NCBI RefSeq assembly: GCF_932526225.1
Contig: NC_064041.1
Span: forward strand, 16,491,888 to 16,555,887
Length of the DNA stretch: 64,000 nt
Direction of reading: 5' to 3'
Source: Nematostella vectensis
Taxonomy: Eukaryota > Cnidaria > Anthozoa > Actiniaria > Edwardsiidae
A model generated the notes under the pieces. That model searched no databases and was not told where the DNA came from. It was given only the letters and a program-made list of their open reading frames with translations. Made by a program: the position numbers and the translations under genes. Below, one piece after another: positions 9,461-24,700 of this stretch (its first letter is position 1; every line of letters starts with the position of its first letter).

Positions 9461-12400
9461 ATGGGTTGCTGTGGCAAGAAAACGGGGGCCAACGATGGCG
9501 AAGATGTCGAAATGAAGGAAACTTCAAAATGGGGTACGTTTTGAGTTCTTTTATCGTTCGCTTTTTGCTATGTTCTTCTTTCTTGCTAAACGCTAGCTAT
9601 TACTTATTAAATATTTTCGCTCATTGTTAGTCATCTATCGTTATCTGGTAGCGATAACGATGATCCCAAGGCTGTAAAAATCTTTCCCAGCAGTCGCTGT
9701 TCATTCAAATAGCGTACTCGCTTTCTTCGGACCCTGTACGCATTATTTTTAAGGCAATTATTTCCGCTTAGATATTTTTAGAATTACTGTCAAAGAAAGA
9801 CATCTTGATTCAATTGACGGTTTTCTTATCATTGAAAACGCTCAAGTGCGCGAAAATAATACCCAGATGAGAGATTAACAAACTTTTCTCAAGTTTTTTT
9901 AAATCAAGTCTGCTCCCACAAATATTCATAAACAAAAAAATCTATTTAAATCCAGCGCTACATGACGTGAAGTCCTTGAATTTTTTTAAAAGAATTTTAA
10001 GTTCACTTTGAGATAAAAGAAATATTTGAACTTGTCACCGGCTTTGTAAATTGGTGTTGATGGGGTTTGATCACTTGTCTTTTCGCCATCTCGTGTACTT
10101 GTTATCATCAAAAAATAGATTCTGCTAAACATCTTTCACAGTCGAAACTACTATATCTTTTATATACAGATATAGACATGACGTTTGGCAACAAAGCATA
10201 AAGAAATGATTGAAATTAAGAGCTTAAGAGCTGTTTTTAAAGACTGGAATTGCACTTACCACGAACTATTAATAAAGGCTAATTTATCTACTCTACGTAA
10301 TCGTAGACTGCAAGACATTTGCATCTTAATGTACAAAGTTAAAAATGGCCTTTGTCCATCTGGGATTAGTGATTTGTTTTCTAAAAAAAAACACGAACTA
10401 TAATTTAAGATTGTCCGATTTTGTTATTCCAAGATTTAACACAGTCACTTACGGGAAACATTCCCTAAGATATATGGGGGCTAAACTATGGAATAGCCTA
10501 CCTAGGGCAGAAAGATCAATTGACAGTTTAAAAAGTTTTAAAGTGACTATGAGAAAAAAGGATTTCGAATTTATAGAAAATTGCAAGGGCTGTGCCCTAT
10601 GTTCCGCATGATAATTTTTAAATCTAGTCAATTTTTTTTCATAATTTCATATAGATTACAATCAATTTACATGTATTTATATATATATATATATATTTAT
10701 TTAGCTTTATCAGTAAGAATCTACAATTTTAAATTTTTAATAATCAGTATAATTTTTATAATTTCATCTTTTTTTTTGTGTCCCCCAATTAGTAGGGGTC
10801 TTATCCCCGGCTAGAGGTTGTTTATGACACTTTAATAAAGTTTCTATCTATCTAAAGTTTCTATCTATGAGCCCGCAAATCTTTTCAGTTAAGCCTACCA
10901 TTGATTTTTTTATAGTAGATATTCTGGACTGAGTTTATTTAAAGTACTTTATTAGAATTACAAAGCAGTTCTTCTTAAATTTTATTGTTTAATTGAATTT
11001 TGATGATTTGTGTATTGGTAATATTATATTAACAACTGCATTTAAGATGGCTTGATAAACACATACTTATGAATGTTTTTGAGAGGTATCCTATTTGTCA
11101 TGTACCATATGTCGGTATTTTTGGGTGTCTTTGAAAAAGGGACAAAACAATATAATGGCTATGATAGTACATGCACTCTGATTGGCTGTTGAGTCGACTG
11201 GAATCCTACGATATTGGCCGTGGGTAGTTTTGGATATTTTTTTCGCAGCAGTCTTTGTTTACATAGCCGAGTGAGTTTGTGAATTCAGACCAAAAAACCA
11301 AAATCAAGCAACACAAAAAGAAAATTAAAAGTTCTTAGAAGTCGAGGGTGGGTGATGAAGAGTGCTTTGAGTTGCAGTTTTACTATCCTGAAGATTAGGT
11401 TAAAGAAAATTTTGACAAGAAGTAAAACAATCTGATAGCCAAGAATTACATGAATATACCATGGAGTTTTCAGACCAAACAGTCCATTCATGCTATGAAG
11501 ACTGACATCTGAGATTTCTTTCTCATTGTTTGGATCTATAGCATCCTTTGGGATGAAACCATCCTGCGGTCTTGGGCAGTACATTCAAGATTTCGGTCTG
11601 ATATTTCTCTGTACAGACCTTGCGCTCGTTAATAAGTATTTAATATATTTAAAAAGGAATTATTTGCATCTTTGAATCATAGCACAAGAATTACCAATCA
11701 GGGTTCGAGTGGCCAACCAAACCCCCTACCCTCCCCCCTTGATCCTCCCTTGAGTTATTAATCAAATCCCCTTCCCTCTCCCCCCCTTGATCCTCCCTTG
11801 AGTTATTAATCAAACCCCCTACCCTCTTTCCCTTGATCCTCCCTTGAGTTATTAATCAAACCCCCTACCCTCCCCCCTTGATCCTCCCTTGAGTTATTAA
11901 TCAAACCCCCTACCCTCCCCCCTTGATCCTCCCTTGAGTTATTAATCAAACCCCTAATGATATCCAATATATATAATGGCAAACTGATTTCTTTTAATTG
12001 TGCAGGCAAACCAAACTCCTTTGACCCTAGCTTCAATGGACCAATCAAAAACAGGTATAAGTTTTCAGCCTTTTTTTTACTATTCTTAAGCATTTTGAAA
12101 AAAAAAAAAACAATAATGAATATGTTTGCTGTCTTTTTCCTTGATTACAATAGCTCTTTAATGGTGATGTTTTTTCTCAGGAGTTGCACAGATATTCCCT
12201 GCTGTATTTTATTTGTTCTGTATGTCCTTGGGATGGTGGCCCTTGGTATCGCAGGTAAATTCAGATGAAGAAGAGATGTTAGAATGTTGATGTTGATCAA
12301 TGATTTTTAGTAGTTAACAGGGCCTGGTTCCTAGAAAGCAGGTTTACGCTAACCCAGGGATAAATTCTCTTTTTATTAAATCAAATGTCAAGATAGTCAT

Positions 12401-12665
12401 ATTTATCCCTGGGTTAGCGCTTACCTGCTTTCTAGGAACCGGCCCCAGTTAGAAATGAAATTGCCTATGATGGTGGTAGTGATGGTGATGATGATAGAAA
12501 TGAAATTGTTTATGGCCGTGGTAGTGATGATGAGTTCACAACAATGTTACAATGATGGCAATAATAAAGATGGTGTAATAATAATGGCATTGGTGATGAT
12601 GATAAGGACGGTTATGTTGGTTATGATGATGATAATAACAGCCGTGATGATGATAATGATATTAG

Positions 12666-12711
<46 letters not shown>

Positions 12712-15700
12712 GATGACGAAGATGATGATGACGAAGATGATGATGATTATTATTATACTTGTGATGATGATTGTGGTGTAATAATTATGTAGTGTTAATG
12801 ATGATAATGGCTGTGGTGGTGATAATGATAGCAATATTGTTATTAAGATTCTTTTGTAATGGTGGTGACTAATATGTTAATTTATTGGTGAAGATAATCA
12901 TGTCTTTCCTAGCATATACCATGGGCAACCCCTACAAACTTCTAAATTCAGTTGACTCCTATGGAAACATCTGTGGCTATGACACAGGCTTTGTGTAAGT
13001 TATGACAACTTTGTTTTTAAGTTGAATAAAACCCATTTTCCATGTGTACCCCTGTAATGGTTTTGCCATTCTTTGTTATGATAGCGACAAGCCAAAGCTG
13101 GTGTTCTTTGACTTGACTGAGTGTATCAACCCCACAGCTCTGTCTACTCAGTTGTTCTCATACTCCTGTCCAACCAAACAGGTCAGTCCAATCTCCAACC
13201 CTGACTAAATACCTGGCAAAAAAAATGCAAGTGGTTTCATCTGTAATTATGCTTGCCTTTCTTTTGGCTAACAAATTGCAACCACCTGCGTCAAATTTCA
13301 ACATGTTCAAATTTTTATGCAATTGTTCCAACTTGCATTCACTTGTGTCTTGTTATGGTCTCCAATTCAAATAAATACAAGTGCACCCCCTGCCACTGCC
13401 CTTGGATAACTCTCTTATATACTGTAAAACCCTTGGATAACTCTCTTATATACTGTAAAACCCTTGGATAACTCTCTTATATACTGTAAAACCCTTGGAT
13501 AACTCTCTTATATACTGTAAAACCCTTGGATAACTCTCTTATATACTGTAAAACCCTTGGATAACTCTCTTATATACTGTAAAACACTTGGATAACTCTC
13601 TTATATACTGTAAAACACTTGGATAACTCTCTTATATACTGTAAAACCCTTGGATTACTCTCTTATATACTGTAAAACCCTTGGATAACTCTCTTATATA
13701 CTGTAAAACCCTTGGATAACTCTCTTATATACTGTAAAACACTTGGATAACTCTCTTATATACTGTAAAACACTTGGGTAACTCTCTTATATACTGTAAA
13801 ACACTTGGATAACTCTCTTATATACTGTAAAACCCTTGGATAACTCTCTTATATACTGTAAAACCCTTGGATAACTCTCTTATATACTGTAAAACCCTTG
13901 GATTACTCTCTTATATACTGTAAAACCCTTGTATAACTCTCTTATATACTGTAAAACCCTTGGATAACTCTCTTATATACTGTAAAACCCTTGGATAACT
14001 CTCTTATATACTGTAAAACACTTGGATAACTCTCTTATATACTGTAAAACACTTGGATAACTCTCTTATATACTGTAAAACCCTTGGATAACTCTCTTAT
14101 ATACTGTAAAACCCTTGGATTACTCTCTTATATACTGTAAAACCCTTGGATTACTCTCTTATATACTGTAAAACCCTTGGATAACTCTCTTATATACTGT
14201 AAAACCCTTGGATAACTCTCTTATATACTGTAAAACCCTTGGATAACTCTCTTATATACTGTAAAAACCTTGGATAACTCTCTTATATACTGTAAAACCC
14301 TTGGATAACTCTCTTATATACTGTAAAAACCTTGGATAACTCTCTTATATACTGTAAAACCCTTGGATAACTCTCTTATATACTGTAAAACCCTTGGGTA
14401 CTCTCTTATATACTGTAAAACCCTTGGGTACTCTCTTATATACTGTAAAACCCTTGGATAACTCTCTTATATACTGTAAAACCCTTGGGTACTCTCTTAT
14501 ATACTGTAAAACCCTTGGATAACTCTCTTATATACTGTAAAACCCTTGGATTACTCTCTTATATACTGTAAAACCCTTGGATAACTCTCTTATATACTGT
14601 AAAACCCTTGGATAACTCTCTTATATACTGTAAAACCCTTGGATAACTCTCTTATATACTGTAAAACCCTTGGATAACTCTCTTATATACTGTAAAACCC
14701 TTGGATTACTCTCTTATATACTGTAAAAACCTTGGATAACTCTCTTATATACTGTAAAACCCTTGGATAACTCTCTTATATACTGTAAAACCCTTGGATT
14801 ACTCTCTTATATACTGTAAAAACCTTGGATAACTCTCTTATATACTGTAAAACCCTTGGATTACTCTCTTATATACTGTAAAACCCTTGGATTACTCTCT
14901 TATATACTGTAAAACCCTTGGATAACTCTCTTATATACTGTAAAACCCTTGGATTACTCTCTTATATACTGTAAAACCCTTGGATTACTCTCTTATATAC
15001 TGTAAAACCCTTGGATTACTCTCTTATATACTGTAAAACCCTTGGATAACTCTCTTATATACTGTAAAACCCTTGGATAACTCTCTTATATACTGTAAAA
15101 CCCTTGGATAACTCTCTTATATACTGTAAAACCCTTGTATAACTCTCTTATATACTGTAAAACCCTTGGATTACTCTCTTATATACTGTAAAACCCTTGG
15201 ATTACTCTCTTATATACTGTAAAACCCTTGGATAACTCTCTTATATACTGTAAAACCCTTGGATAACTCTCTTATATACTGTAAAACCCTTGGATAACTC
15301 TCTTATATACTGTAAAACCCTTGGATAACTCTCTTATATACTGTAAAAACCTTGGATAACTCTCTTATATACTGTAAAACCCTTGGATAACTCTCTTATA
15401 TACTGTAAAAACCTTGGATAACTCTCTTATATACTGTAAAACCCTTGGATAACTCTCTTATATACTGTAAAACCCTTGGGTACTCTCTTATATACTGTAA
15501 AACCCTTGGGTACTCTCTTATATACTGTAAAACCCTTGGATAACTCTCTTATATACTGTAAAACCCTTGGGTACTCTCTTATATACTGTAAAACCCTTGG
15601 ATAACTCTCTTATATACTGTAAAACCCTTGGATTACTCTCTTATATACTGTAAAACCCTTGGATAACTCTCTTATATACTGTAAAACCCTTGGATAACTC

Positions 15701-18700
15701 TCTTATATACTGTAAAACCCTTGGATAACTCTCTTATATACTGTAAAACCCTTGGATAACTCTCTTATATACTGTAAAACCCTTGGATTACTCTCTTATA
15801 TACTGTAAAAACCTTGGATAACTCTCTTATATACTGTAAAACCCTTGGATAACTCTCTTATATACTGTAAAACCCTTGGATTACTCTCTTATATACTGTA
15901 AAAACCTTGGATAACTCTCTTATATACTGTAAAACCCTTGGATTACTCTCTTATATACTGTAAAACCCTTGGATTACTCTCTTATATACTGTAAAACCCT
16001 TGGATAACTCTCTTATATACTGTAAAACCCTTGGATTACTCTCTTATATACTGTAAAACCCTTGGATTACTCTCTTATATACTGTAAAACCCTTGGATTA
16101 CTCTCTTATATACTGTAAAACCCTTGGATAACTCTCTTATATACTGTAAAACCCTTGGATTACTCTCTTATATACTGTAAAACCCTTGGATAACTCTCTT
16201 ATATACTGTAAAACCCTTGGATAACTCTCTTATATACTGTAAAACACTTGGATAACTCTCTTATATACTGTAAAACACTTGGATAACTCTCTTATATACT
16301 GTAAAACACTTGGATAACTCTCTTATATACTGTAAAACCCTTGGATTCTCTTATATACTGTAAAACCCTTGGATTCTCTTATATACTGTAAAACCCTTGG
16401 ATTCTCTTATATACTGTAAAACACTTGGTTTATAGTGTGCCAGGTTTTTATAAATGTGAAGGGTGCTAAATTGAGCATTTGTGTAGCCTTTTGACCTGCT
16501 TTTATTGTGTGATGTTAGATTTGCTGACCTGTCTTAGATATAATAAGAATGACAACCCGTTTTTATCATGTGATGTTAGATTTGCCGGCCGAGCTGTCCT
16601 GATATAAATGCTCTTGGCTATAATGTGAATGCCAGCCAGATGGTGTGTGATTATGATGTCAACCCTACAGGACTTACTATACTGGTAGGTGGGGTCCACA
16701 TTTCTTATGAGTTAAGCTTAAAAAGTAACAGTGCAACCAGTAAAACCGTGAAAACGTGAAAATGTGTGGAATTTTTATTGTGTTGTGAATCAGACATAAG
16801 AAATTCCACGCTAAGAGATGTTTCTAGTTGACTGTTTCAATATCTATGGAGTGAGATGGTGGAATAACGTATGCACATGCTTGTGTTCTGGCAAAAACAA
16901 ACACAATCGTAGTTGAATCGTTTGAGTAAAGGTATGAAAGGCTGACTTCAGTCGCTGTTTTGACTGCATTAAAACCATAATGTACAAAAGATGACAGATT
17001 TGTGTGATAATGAGGGAGTCATAGCGAAAATTATAGCCTTAGCTTTGTGCTACTTTTCTTGGCATTCTGCAAAATGTCACAGTTCGCCGGTAGAAAGCCA
17101 CAATTTAAAAAAAAAAGGCTGGTTTAACCGCGCTGCACTGGAAAAGTCTTGGGTTTTCCAGCACTGGCCTGTGGTGGTTGGTTGGAAAAATCATTCCATA
17201 CATATTTCTGGTCCCGTTGTTAGGTTATATTTGAATTTTTTTTATTCAAGAGAGTAAAGCCATTTATTAAGTGGAACTAAGGGAAAGTTCATTTTTTATC
17301 CCAAAGCAAGCATAACATGGGGGAGCACTGAGAATATGGGTAAGGGTAAGGAGGGGCATTGAAAATTTTGTTTCTTCTGAAACGGGGGCAATTTTAGCCC
17401 ATATTTTTATCCAAATCCTCACACCACCCTCCCCCCCCTCCCTCTCGCTAAGCATAGCAAATAAACTTTCCCAAAAGTTAAATGTGTCTCATTTGCATTG
17501 AATATAAAAAAAATATTAAAAGTAAAAAAAAAACCATTCCTTACTGTAAGTCAATATCAACTCAATATACAAATATCATAAGTAAGTTAAAGTAAAAATT
17601 ATACAGTAAGTTCTCATATATAATTAGTAAGATGAGAAATATCATAGGTAAGTTGTATCAAATATTATACAGTAAGTTGACATTTATATCAAGGGTAACA
17701 TATATCTTAAAATAAGTGACAATGATACCTTACAATAATTTGGCAATGATATCTTACAATAATTTGGCAATAATGTCGTACAATAAGTTGGCAATGATAT
17801 CTTATAATAAGTTGGCAATAATAACTTACAATAATTTGGCAATAATGTCTTACAATATGTTGGCAATAATATCTTACAATAAGTTGGCAATAATAACTTA
17901 CAATAAGTTGGCAATAATATTATCTTACAATAAGTTGGCAATAATATCTTTCAATAAGTTGGCAATTATATCTTACAATAAGTTGGCAATACTTTTTTAC
18001 AATAATTTGGCAATTATCTTACAATAAGTTGGCAATTATATCTTACAATAAGTTTGGGGATAGTTACAATAAGTTGGCAATAATAACTTACAATAAGTTG
18101 GCAATAATATCTTACATTAAGTGTGCAATAATTTCTTACAATAACACGGCAATGATATCTTACAATAAGTTGGCAATAATTTACAATAAGTTGGCAATAA
18201 TATCTTACAATAAGTTGGCAATTATATCTTACAATAAGTTGGCAATATTTTTTTTACAATAATTTGGCAATAATATCTTACAATAAGTTGGCAGTAATAT
18301 CTTACAATAAGTTGGCAGTAATATCTTACAATAAGTTGGCAATAATATCTTACAATAAGTTGGCAATAGTTTCTTACAATAAGTTGGCAGTAATATCTTA
18401 CAATAAGTTGGCAATAATATCTTACAATAAGTTGGCAAATATATCTTACAATAAGTTGGCAAAACTTTTTTTACAATAATTTGGCAATGATATCTTACAA
18501 TAAGCTGCCAATGATATCTTACAATAAATTGGCAATAATATCTTACAATAATTTGGCAATGATATTTTACAATAATTTGGCAATGTTTTACAGTAAGTTG
18601 TCAATGATATCTTACAATAAGTTGGCAATAGTAACTTACAATAATTTGGCAATAATGTCTTACAATAAGTTGGCAATAATATCTTACAATAAGTTGGCAA

Positions 18701-21700
18701 TAATAACTTACAATAAGTTGGCAATAACATTATCTTACAATAAGTTGGCAATAATATCTTACAATAACTTGGCAATAATAGCTTACAATAAGTTGGCAAT
18801 AATATCTTACATTAAGTGGGCAATAATTTCTTACAATAACACGGCAATGATATCTTACAATAAGTTGGCAATAATTTACAATAAGTTGGCAATAATATCT
18901 TACAATAAGTTGGCAATTATATCTTACAATAAGTTGGCAATATTTTTTTTACAATAATTTGGCAATAATATCTTACAATAAGTTGGCAGTAATATCTTAC
19001 AATAAGTTGGCAGTAATATCTTACAATAAGTTGGCAATAATATCTTACAATAAGTTGGCAATAGTTTCTTACAATAAGTTGGCAACAATATCTTACAATA
19101 AGTTGGCAATAATATCTTACAATAAGTTGGCAATTATATCTTACAATAAGTTGGCAATAATTTTTTTACAATAATTTGGCAATAATATCTTACAATAAGT
19201 TGGCAGTAATATCTTACAATAAGTTGGCAATAATTTCTTACAATAAGTTGGCAACAATATCTTACAATAAGTTGGCAATAATTTCTTACGATAAGTTGGC
19301 AACATTATCTTACAATAAGTTGGCAATAATTTTTTACAATAAGTTGGCAGTAATATCTTACAATAAGTAGGCTGATGACCGTAAAAGATCACCTCTCATT
19401 GGAATCTTGTTGTGTTTATTTGAATCATCAGGAAAAGATGGAACTCATTAAACAGAAGAAGTGTGCTCCATACTATCTGAAAAGCACAGATGGTAAATAT
19501 TCCACCATTATATGTATCCATTCCTCGACTACCTTGTTCCCTTTATTAATTGGGCATGATGCATTTTGGAAGTTGTAGTGACATAAGTTCACATTGTAAT
19601 ATTGTGGGTTCTGGAATAAGTTTCTTCCTCTGAATTGTCGGATTTGATTAGTAGAACTTGGTCTATAAGTTTAAAACATCTTGGAGATTGACCTTTATTG
19701 AGGTCGAATTGATAGTTTCAGTCAAATTCATGACATCATCTTATCCTAATTGTCCCAGTCTAAAGTTAAATTAATTCTATTCTCAGTTCTTAATCGATGT
19801 GTCCCAACTATTGTGAACAATCAACTTGGAAATCTCTTGGAGACGAACCAGGCCACAGGGCAGAACATCACTGCAAAACAAGTAGAGGATGGATCACTGT
19901 AAGTGTACAGCTGAATTATACCGCTTGTCAGCCACATGTGGGTTAGTAGAAGAGGGATCACGTAAGTGTACGGCTGATATACTGCTTGCTACAGGTGTGG
20001 GTTAGTAGAAGAGGGATCACTTAAGTGTACGGCTGATATACTGCTTGCTACAGGTGTGGGTTAGTAGAAGAGGGATCACTTAAGTGTACGGCTGATATAC
20101 TGCTTGCCACAGGTGTGGGTTAGTAAAAGAGGGATCTCTTAAGTGTTGCATGATACAGTGTAGTATTTGTATAGTGCTTGTATCAGCGGCGTGTGGGTTA
20201 GTAATGAAGGGATCACTGTAAGTGCAACAGTTTGAAGGTGTCATGCTCTCTCAAGTATACAATAGGTCCTTCACTGATGGCTAATAGCTCTGCCTTCTTT
20301 ACATAGAATGGTTCAAGCCATGCTCAATCTGCAAAACCTTGGGCAAAAGGTAAAAAAGAAACCTCTTCACCTTACAACCTCAGCCTCAGCCAACTAATAA
20401 TTCAGACGACTTTCAAGACTGCCTACCTCAAGTACAAAACTTAAAACTTAATGGAAACATTCCTGATATCAAATGAGTTTGTTCAAATAAATGATGGAAC
20501 GGATATAAGGCATTTGTCCTGATTTCTTTCTTTTTACGGCAGGTTATTCAAGATGTCCAAGAGAGCTGGTATGCAATTTTGGGGTAAGTGAAATTGACAT
20601 AGATACTGATAATGTTAGAAGCAAAGCAGTTCTTCTTTTGTTCATGTTGAGTATGTACAGTAGCCTGCGTAGCGGCTCAAGGGAAGGGGAGGGAGACTGA
20701 CCCACTACACAGTCTAGTGTAAAGTTGTTCAACATCTAATTCTATCATTTTGTCTCTAGTGGTCTTGGCATTGCGATGGTTGCATCATTTATTTACATCT
20801 TGGTTATGAGGTAAACACCTACAAAACACCTGTATGGGCGTACTATTTGTTGTATGTAACTCTGAGGTGTGATTGTCTTTTGGTATACACTAACTGCACT
20901 GGTGACATAAAAACGAACACACATAAAAAATATTAGTATTGACAATTTTGAAAATGATGAGAGTTTTGATTATCCAAAACAAGAACAACATTGTAATGCA
21001 ATCGGATCTACAGACTTAAGTCCTGTGCAAACATTGCCAGTATTGTCAGCAAATAATAAATGCCTTTTAAAATAGCAACTTTCCAACAACATCTTCCAAC
21101 ACTACACAACATTGTTCTATAGCATTTGGCAGCACTACACAACATTGTTCTACAGCATTTGCCAACACTACACAACATTGTTCTACAGCATTTGCCAGCA
21201 CTACACAACATTGTTCTATAGCATTTGCCAGCACTACACAACATTGTTCTATAGCATTTGGCAGCACTACACAACATTGTTCTACAGCATTTGCCAACAC
21301 TACACAACATTGTTCTACAGCATTTGCCAGCACTACACAACATTGTTCTACAGCATTTGCCAACACTACACAACATTTTTCTACAGCATTTGCCAACACC
21401 GCACAACATTGTTCTACAGCATTTGCCAACACTACACAACATTGTTCTACACCATTTGCCAACACTACACAACATTGTTATACAGCATTTGCCAACACTA
21501 CACAACATTGTTTTACAGCATTTGCCAGCACCACACAACATTGTTCTACCGCATCTGCCAACACTACACAACATTGTTCTACAGCATTTGCCAGCACTAC
21601 ACAACATTGTTCTACAGGATTTGCCAGCACTACACAACATTGTTCTACAGGATTTGCCAGCACTACACAACATTGTTCTACAACATTTGCCAGCACTACA

Positions 21701-24700
21701 CAACATTGTTTTACAGCATTTGCCAACACTACACAACATTGTTCTACAGCATTTGCCAACACCACACAACATTCTTATATAGCATTTGCCAGCACTACAC
21801 AACATTGTTCTACAGCATTTGCCAACACTACACAACATTGTTCTACAGCATTTACCAACACTACACAACATTGTTCTACAGCATTTGCCAACACTAAACA
21901 ACATTGTTTTACAGCATTTGCCAGCACCACACAACATTGTTCTACAGAATTTGCCAACACTACACAACATTGTTCTACAGCATTTGCCAGCCCTACACAA
22001 CATTGTTCTACAACATTTGCCAGCACTACACAACATTGTTCTACAGGATTTGCCAGCACTACACAACATTGTTCTACAACATTTGCCAGCACTACACAAC
22101 ATTGTTCTACAGCATTTGCCAACACTACACAACATTGTTCTACAGCATTTGCCAACACTACACAACATTGTTCTACAGCATTTGCCAACACTACACAACA
22201 TTGTTCTACAGCATTTGCCAACACTACACAACATTCTTCTACAGCATTTGCCAGCACTACACAACATTGTTCTACAGCATTTGCCAACACTACACAACAT
22301 TGTTCTACAGCATTTACCAACACTACACAACATTTTTTTACAGGATTTGCCAACACTACACAACATTGTTCTACAGCATTTGCCAACACTACACAACATT
22401 GTTCTACAGCATTTGCCAGCACTACATAACATTGTTCTACAGCATTTGCCAACACTACACAACATTGTTCTACAGCATTAGCCAGCACTACATAACATTG
22501 TTCTACAGCATTTGCCAACACAACACAACATTGTTCTATAGCATTTGGCAGCACTACACAACATTGTTCTACAGCATTTGCCAACACTACACAACGTTGT
22601 TCTACAGCATTTGCCAACACTACACAACATTGTTCTACTGCACTTGCCAACACTACACAACATTGTTCTACAGCATTTGCCAACACTACACAACATTGTT
22701 CTACAGCATTTGCCAACACTACACAACATTGTTTTACAGCATTTGCCAGCACTACACAACATTGTTCTACCGCATCTGCCAACACTACACAACATTGTTC
22801 TACAGCATTTGCCAACACTACACAACATTGTTCTACAGCATTTGCCAACACTACACAACATTGTTCTACAGCATTTGCTAACACTATACAACATTGTTCT
22901 ACAGCATTTGCTAGACTGAATGATGATAGGGATAGCAGTGATCATTTGCTAGACCTAGTGACGTATAGATACACTGATAGCAGTTATTATTTGCTAGACC
23001 CAGTGACGAATAGATACACTGATAGCAGTTATTATTTGCTAGACCCAGTGACGTATAGATACACTGATAGCAGTTATTGTTTGCTAGACCCAGTCACGTA
23101 TAGATACACTGATAGCAGTTATTATTTGCTAGACCCAGTCACGTATAGATACACTGATAGCAGTGATCATTTGCTAGACCCAGTGATGTATAGATACACT
23201 GATAGCAGTTATTATTTGCTAGACCCAGTGACGTATAGATACACTGATAGCAGTGATCATTTGCTAGACCCAGTGACGTATAGATACACTGATAGCAGTT
23301 ATTATTTGCTAGACCCAGTGACGTATAGATACACTGATAGCAGTTATTATTTGCTAGACCCAGTGACGTATAGATACACTGATAGCAGTTATTATTTGCT
23401 AGACCCAGTGACGTATAGATACAGGGATAGCAGTTATTATTTGCTAGACCCAGTCATGTATAGATACACTGATAGCAGTTATTATTTGCTAGACCCAGTG
23501 ACGTATAGATACACTGATAGCAGTTATTTATTTCCTTCCAGATGGATTGCTGGGCTGCTTGTATGGATAACAACATATGCAGTGCTGACTCTACTTGGCT
23601 TTGGTAAGAAATGACTCGTTTTATTTGGTATTGTGCCGAATGTGTCATAAACTTGGGTATTGCAGAGGCACAACAGTCTATATACATTACTGTATACACA
23701 ACACTTAGTGTATACACTAGTCTAAATAAAGGGGGAATAGTCTTTATCCAAGAAGACTGACAACACATAAAAAGTAGCTCCAACCCACTTTGGACACAAA
23801 TTTAAGCCAAGTCGTGAACTCAGAAAACAGTTCCACCTAGAGCCAGGATTCTAACCTGTGTCGTAGTGGTGAGAGTTAATATAATTAACTTAAAAAAATA
23901 TATATATATATAAACTTGCACCTCACGCTTCAAGGCATCTACTACTGTTGGACCACTTACACCAAGCTTCGGGATGGAGCCACTTATGACAGCAGTATCT
24001 CAATGATCGGGGGACTTGACTCCTACACAAATAGCAAAGAAACTTGGTACTATCTCAGTAAGTACATCCACCCCTTGTTGGGTTACATGTGTTTTCTATG
24101 ATCAGGGGACTTGCCTTAAAGCAAGAAGACCTTATACTACCCCAGTAAGTTACTTGGATAACATGTGGTAGGACGATTATAGTTTTACCTTTGCTAGAAG
24201 TCTATGGATGTTGTATATTTCGGTCTGCAGTATAGCCCTGCCTGAATGTGACCAGAACAATTTCCACAAATTAAAGAAAACCCTGATAAACGGAAAAACT
24301 GAAAGAGTTACCTATAAAAAGGCATTGCTGGGGATTTTTAACATGTTGACTTGATTTTTGCAAGACTTAATTCTATTTTTTATAAACTAACTAGTGACCT
24401 TTGCTTTTAGCAATTATCCTGGGCGTTATCCTCGGCATCCTTGTACTGATCCTCCTCGCCCTACGCAAGAGAATCCAAATTGCCATCGCTCTGATCAAAG
24501 AGTCCAGCCGGTAGGCCACCAGTCATGTCCCCTGAATGGAGGGAGAGGGGGAACTGAGTGATGGGGGGGGGGGGGGGGGAGAGAGGGGGCACTGAGTTAT
24601 GGGGGGAGGGAGGGGGCACTGAGTGATGGGGGAGGGAGGGGGAACTGACTGATGAGGGGGAGGGAGGGGGAACTGAGTGATGAGGGGGAGGGAGGGGGAA

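Larger units (their letters stand above)
9534..12005. other. SLC44A intron 1
   Basis: A 2.5-kb intron. It holds a LINE fragment (about 10170-10860) and a 46-bp array near its 3' end. The parts 9534-10165 and 10865-11715 show nothing I can support; a minus-strand open frame at 11285-11584 has no recognisable domain. Confidence 0.8.

Noticed and set aside
11285-11584. 99-codon minus-strand frame with a hydrophobic stretch in SLC44A intron 1
   Set aside because: No recognisable family, no splice or promoter support; hydrophobicity follows from A/T-rich antisense sequence.
13408-16432. CRISPR-like regular repeats
   Set aside because: Units are contiguous head-to-tail without unique spacers, and the context is a eukaryotic intron. 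The same applies to all other arrays in the window.
23770-23880. Possible second tRNA-derived SINE (minus strand, GGTTAGAATCC B-box-like motif near 23850)
   Set aside because: No A box at the expected distance and no tRNA-like arms; one degenerate box alone is not enough.
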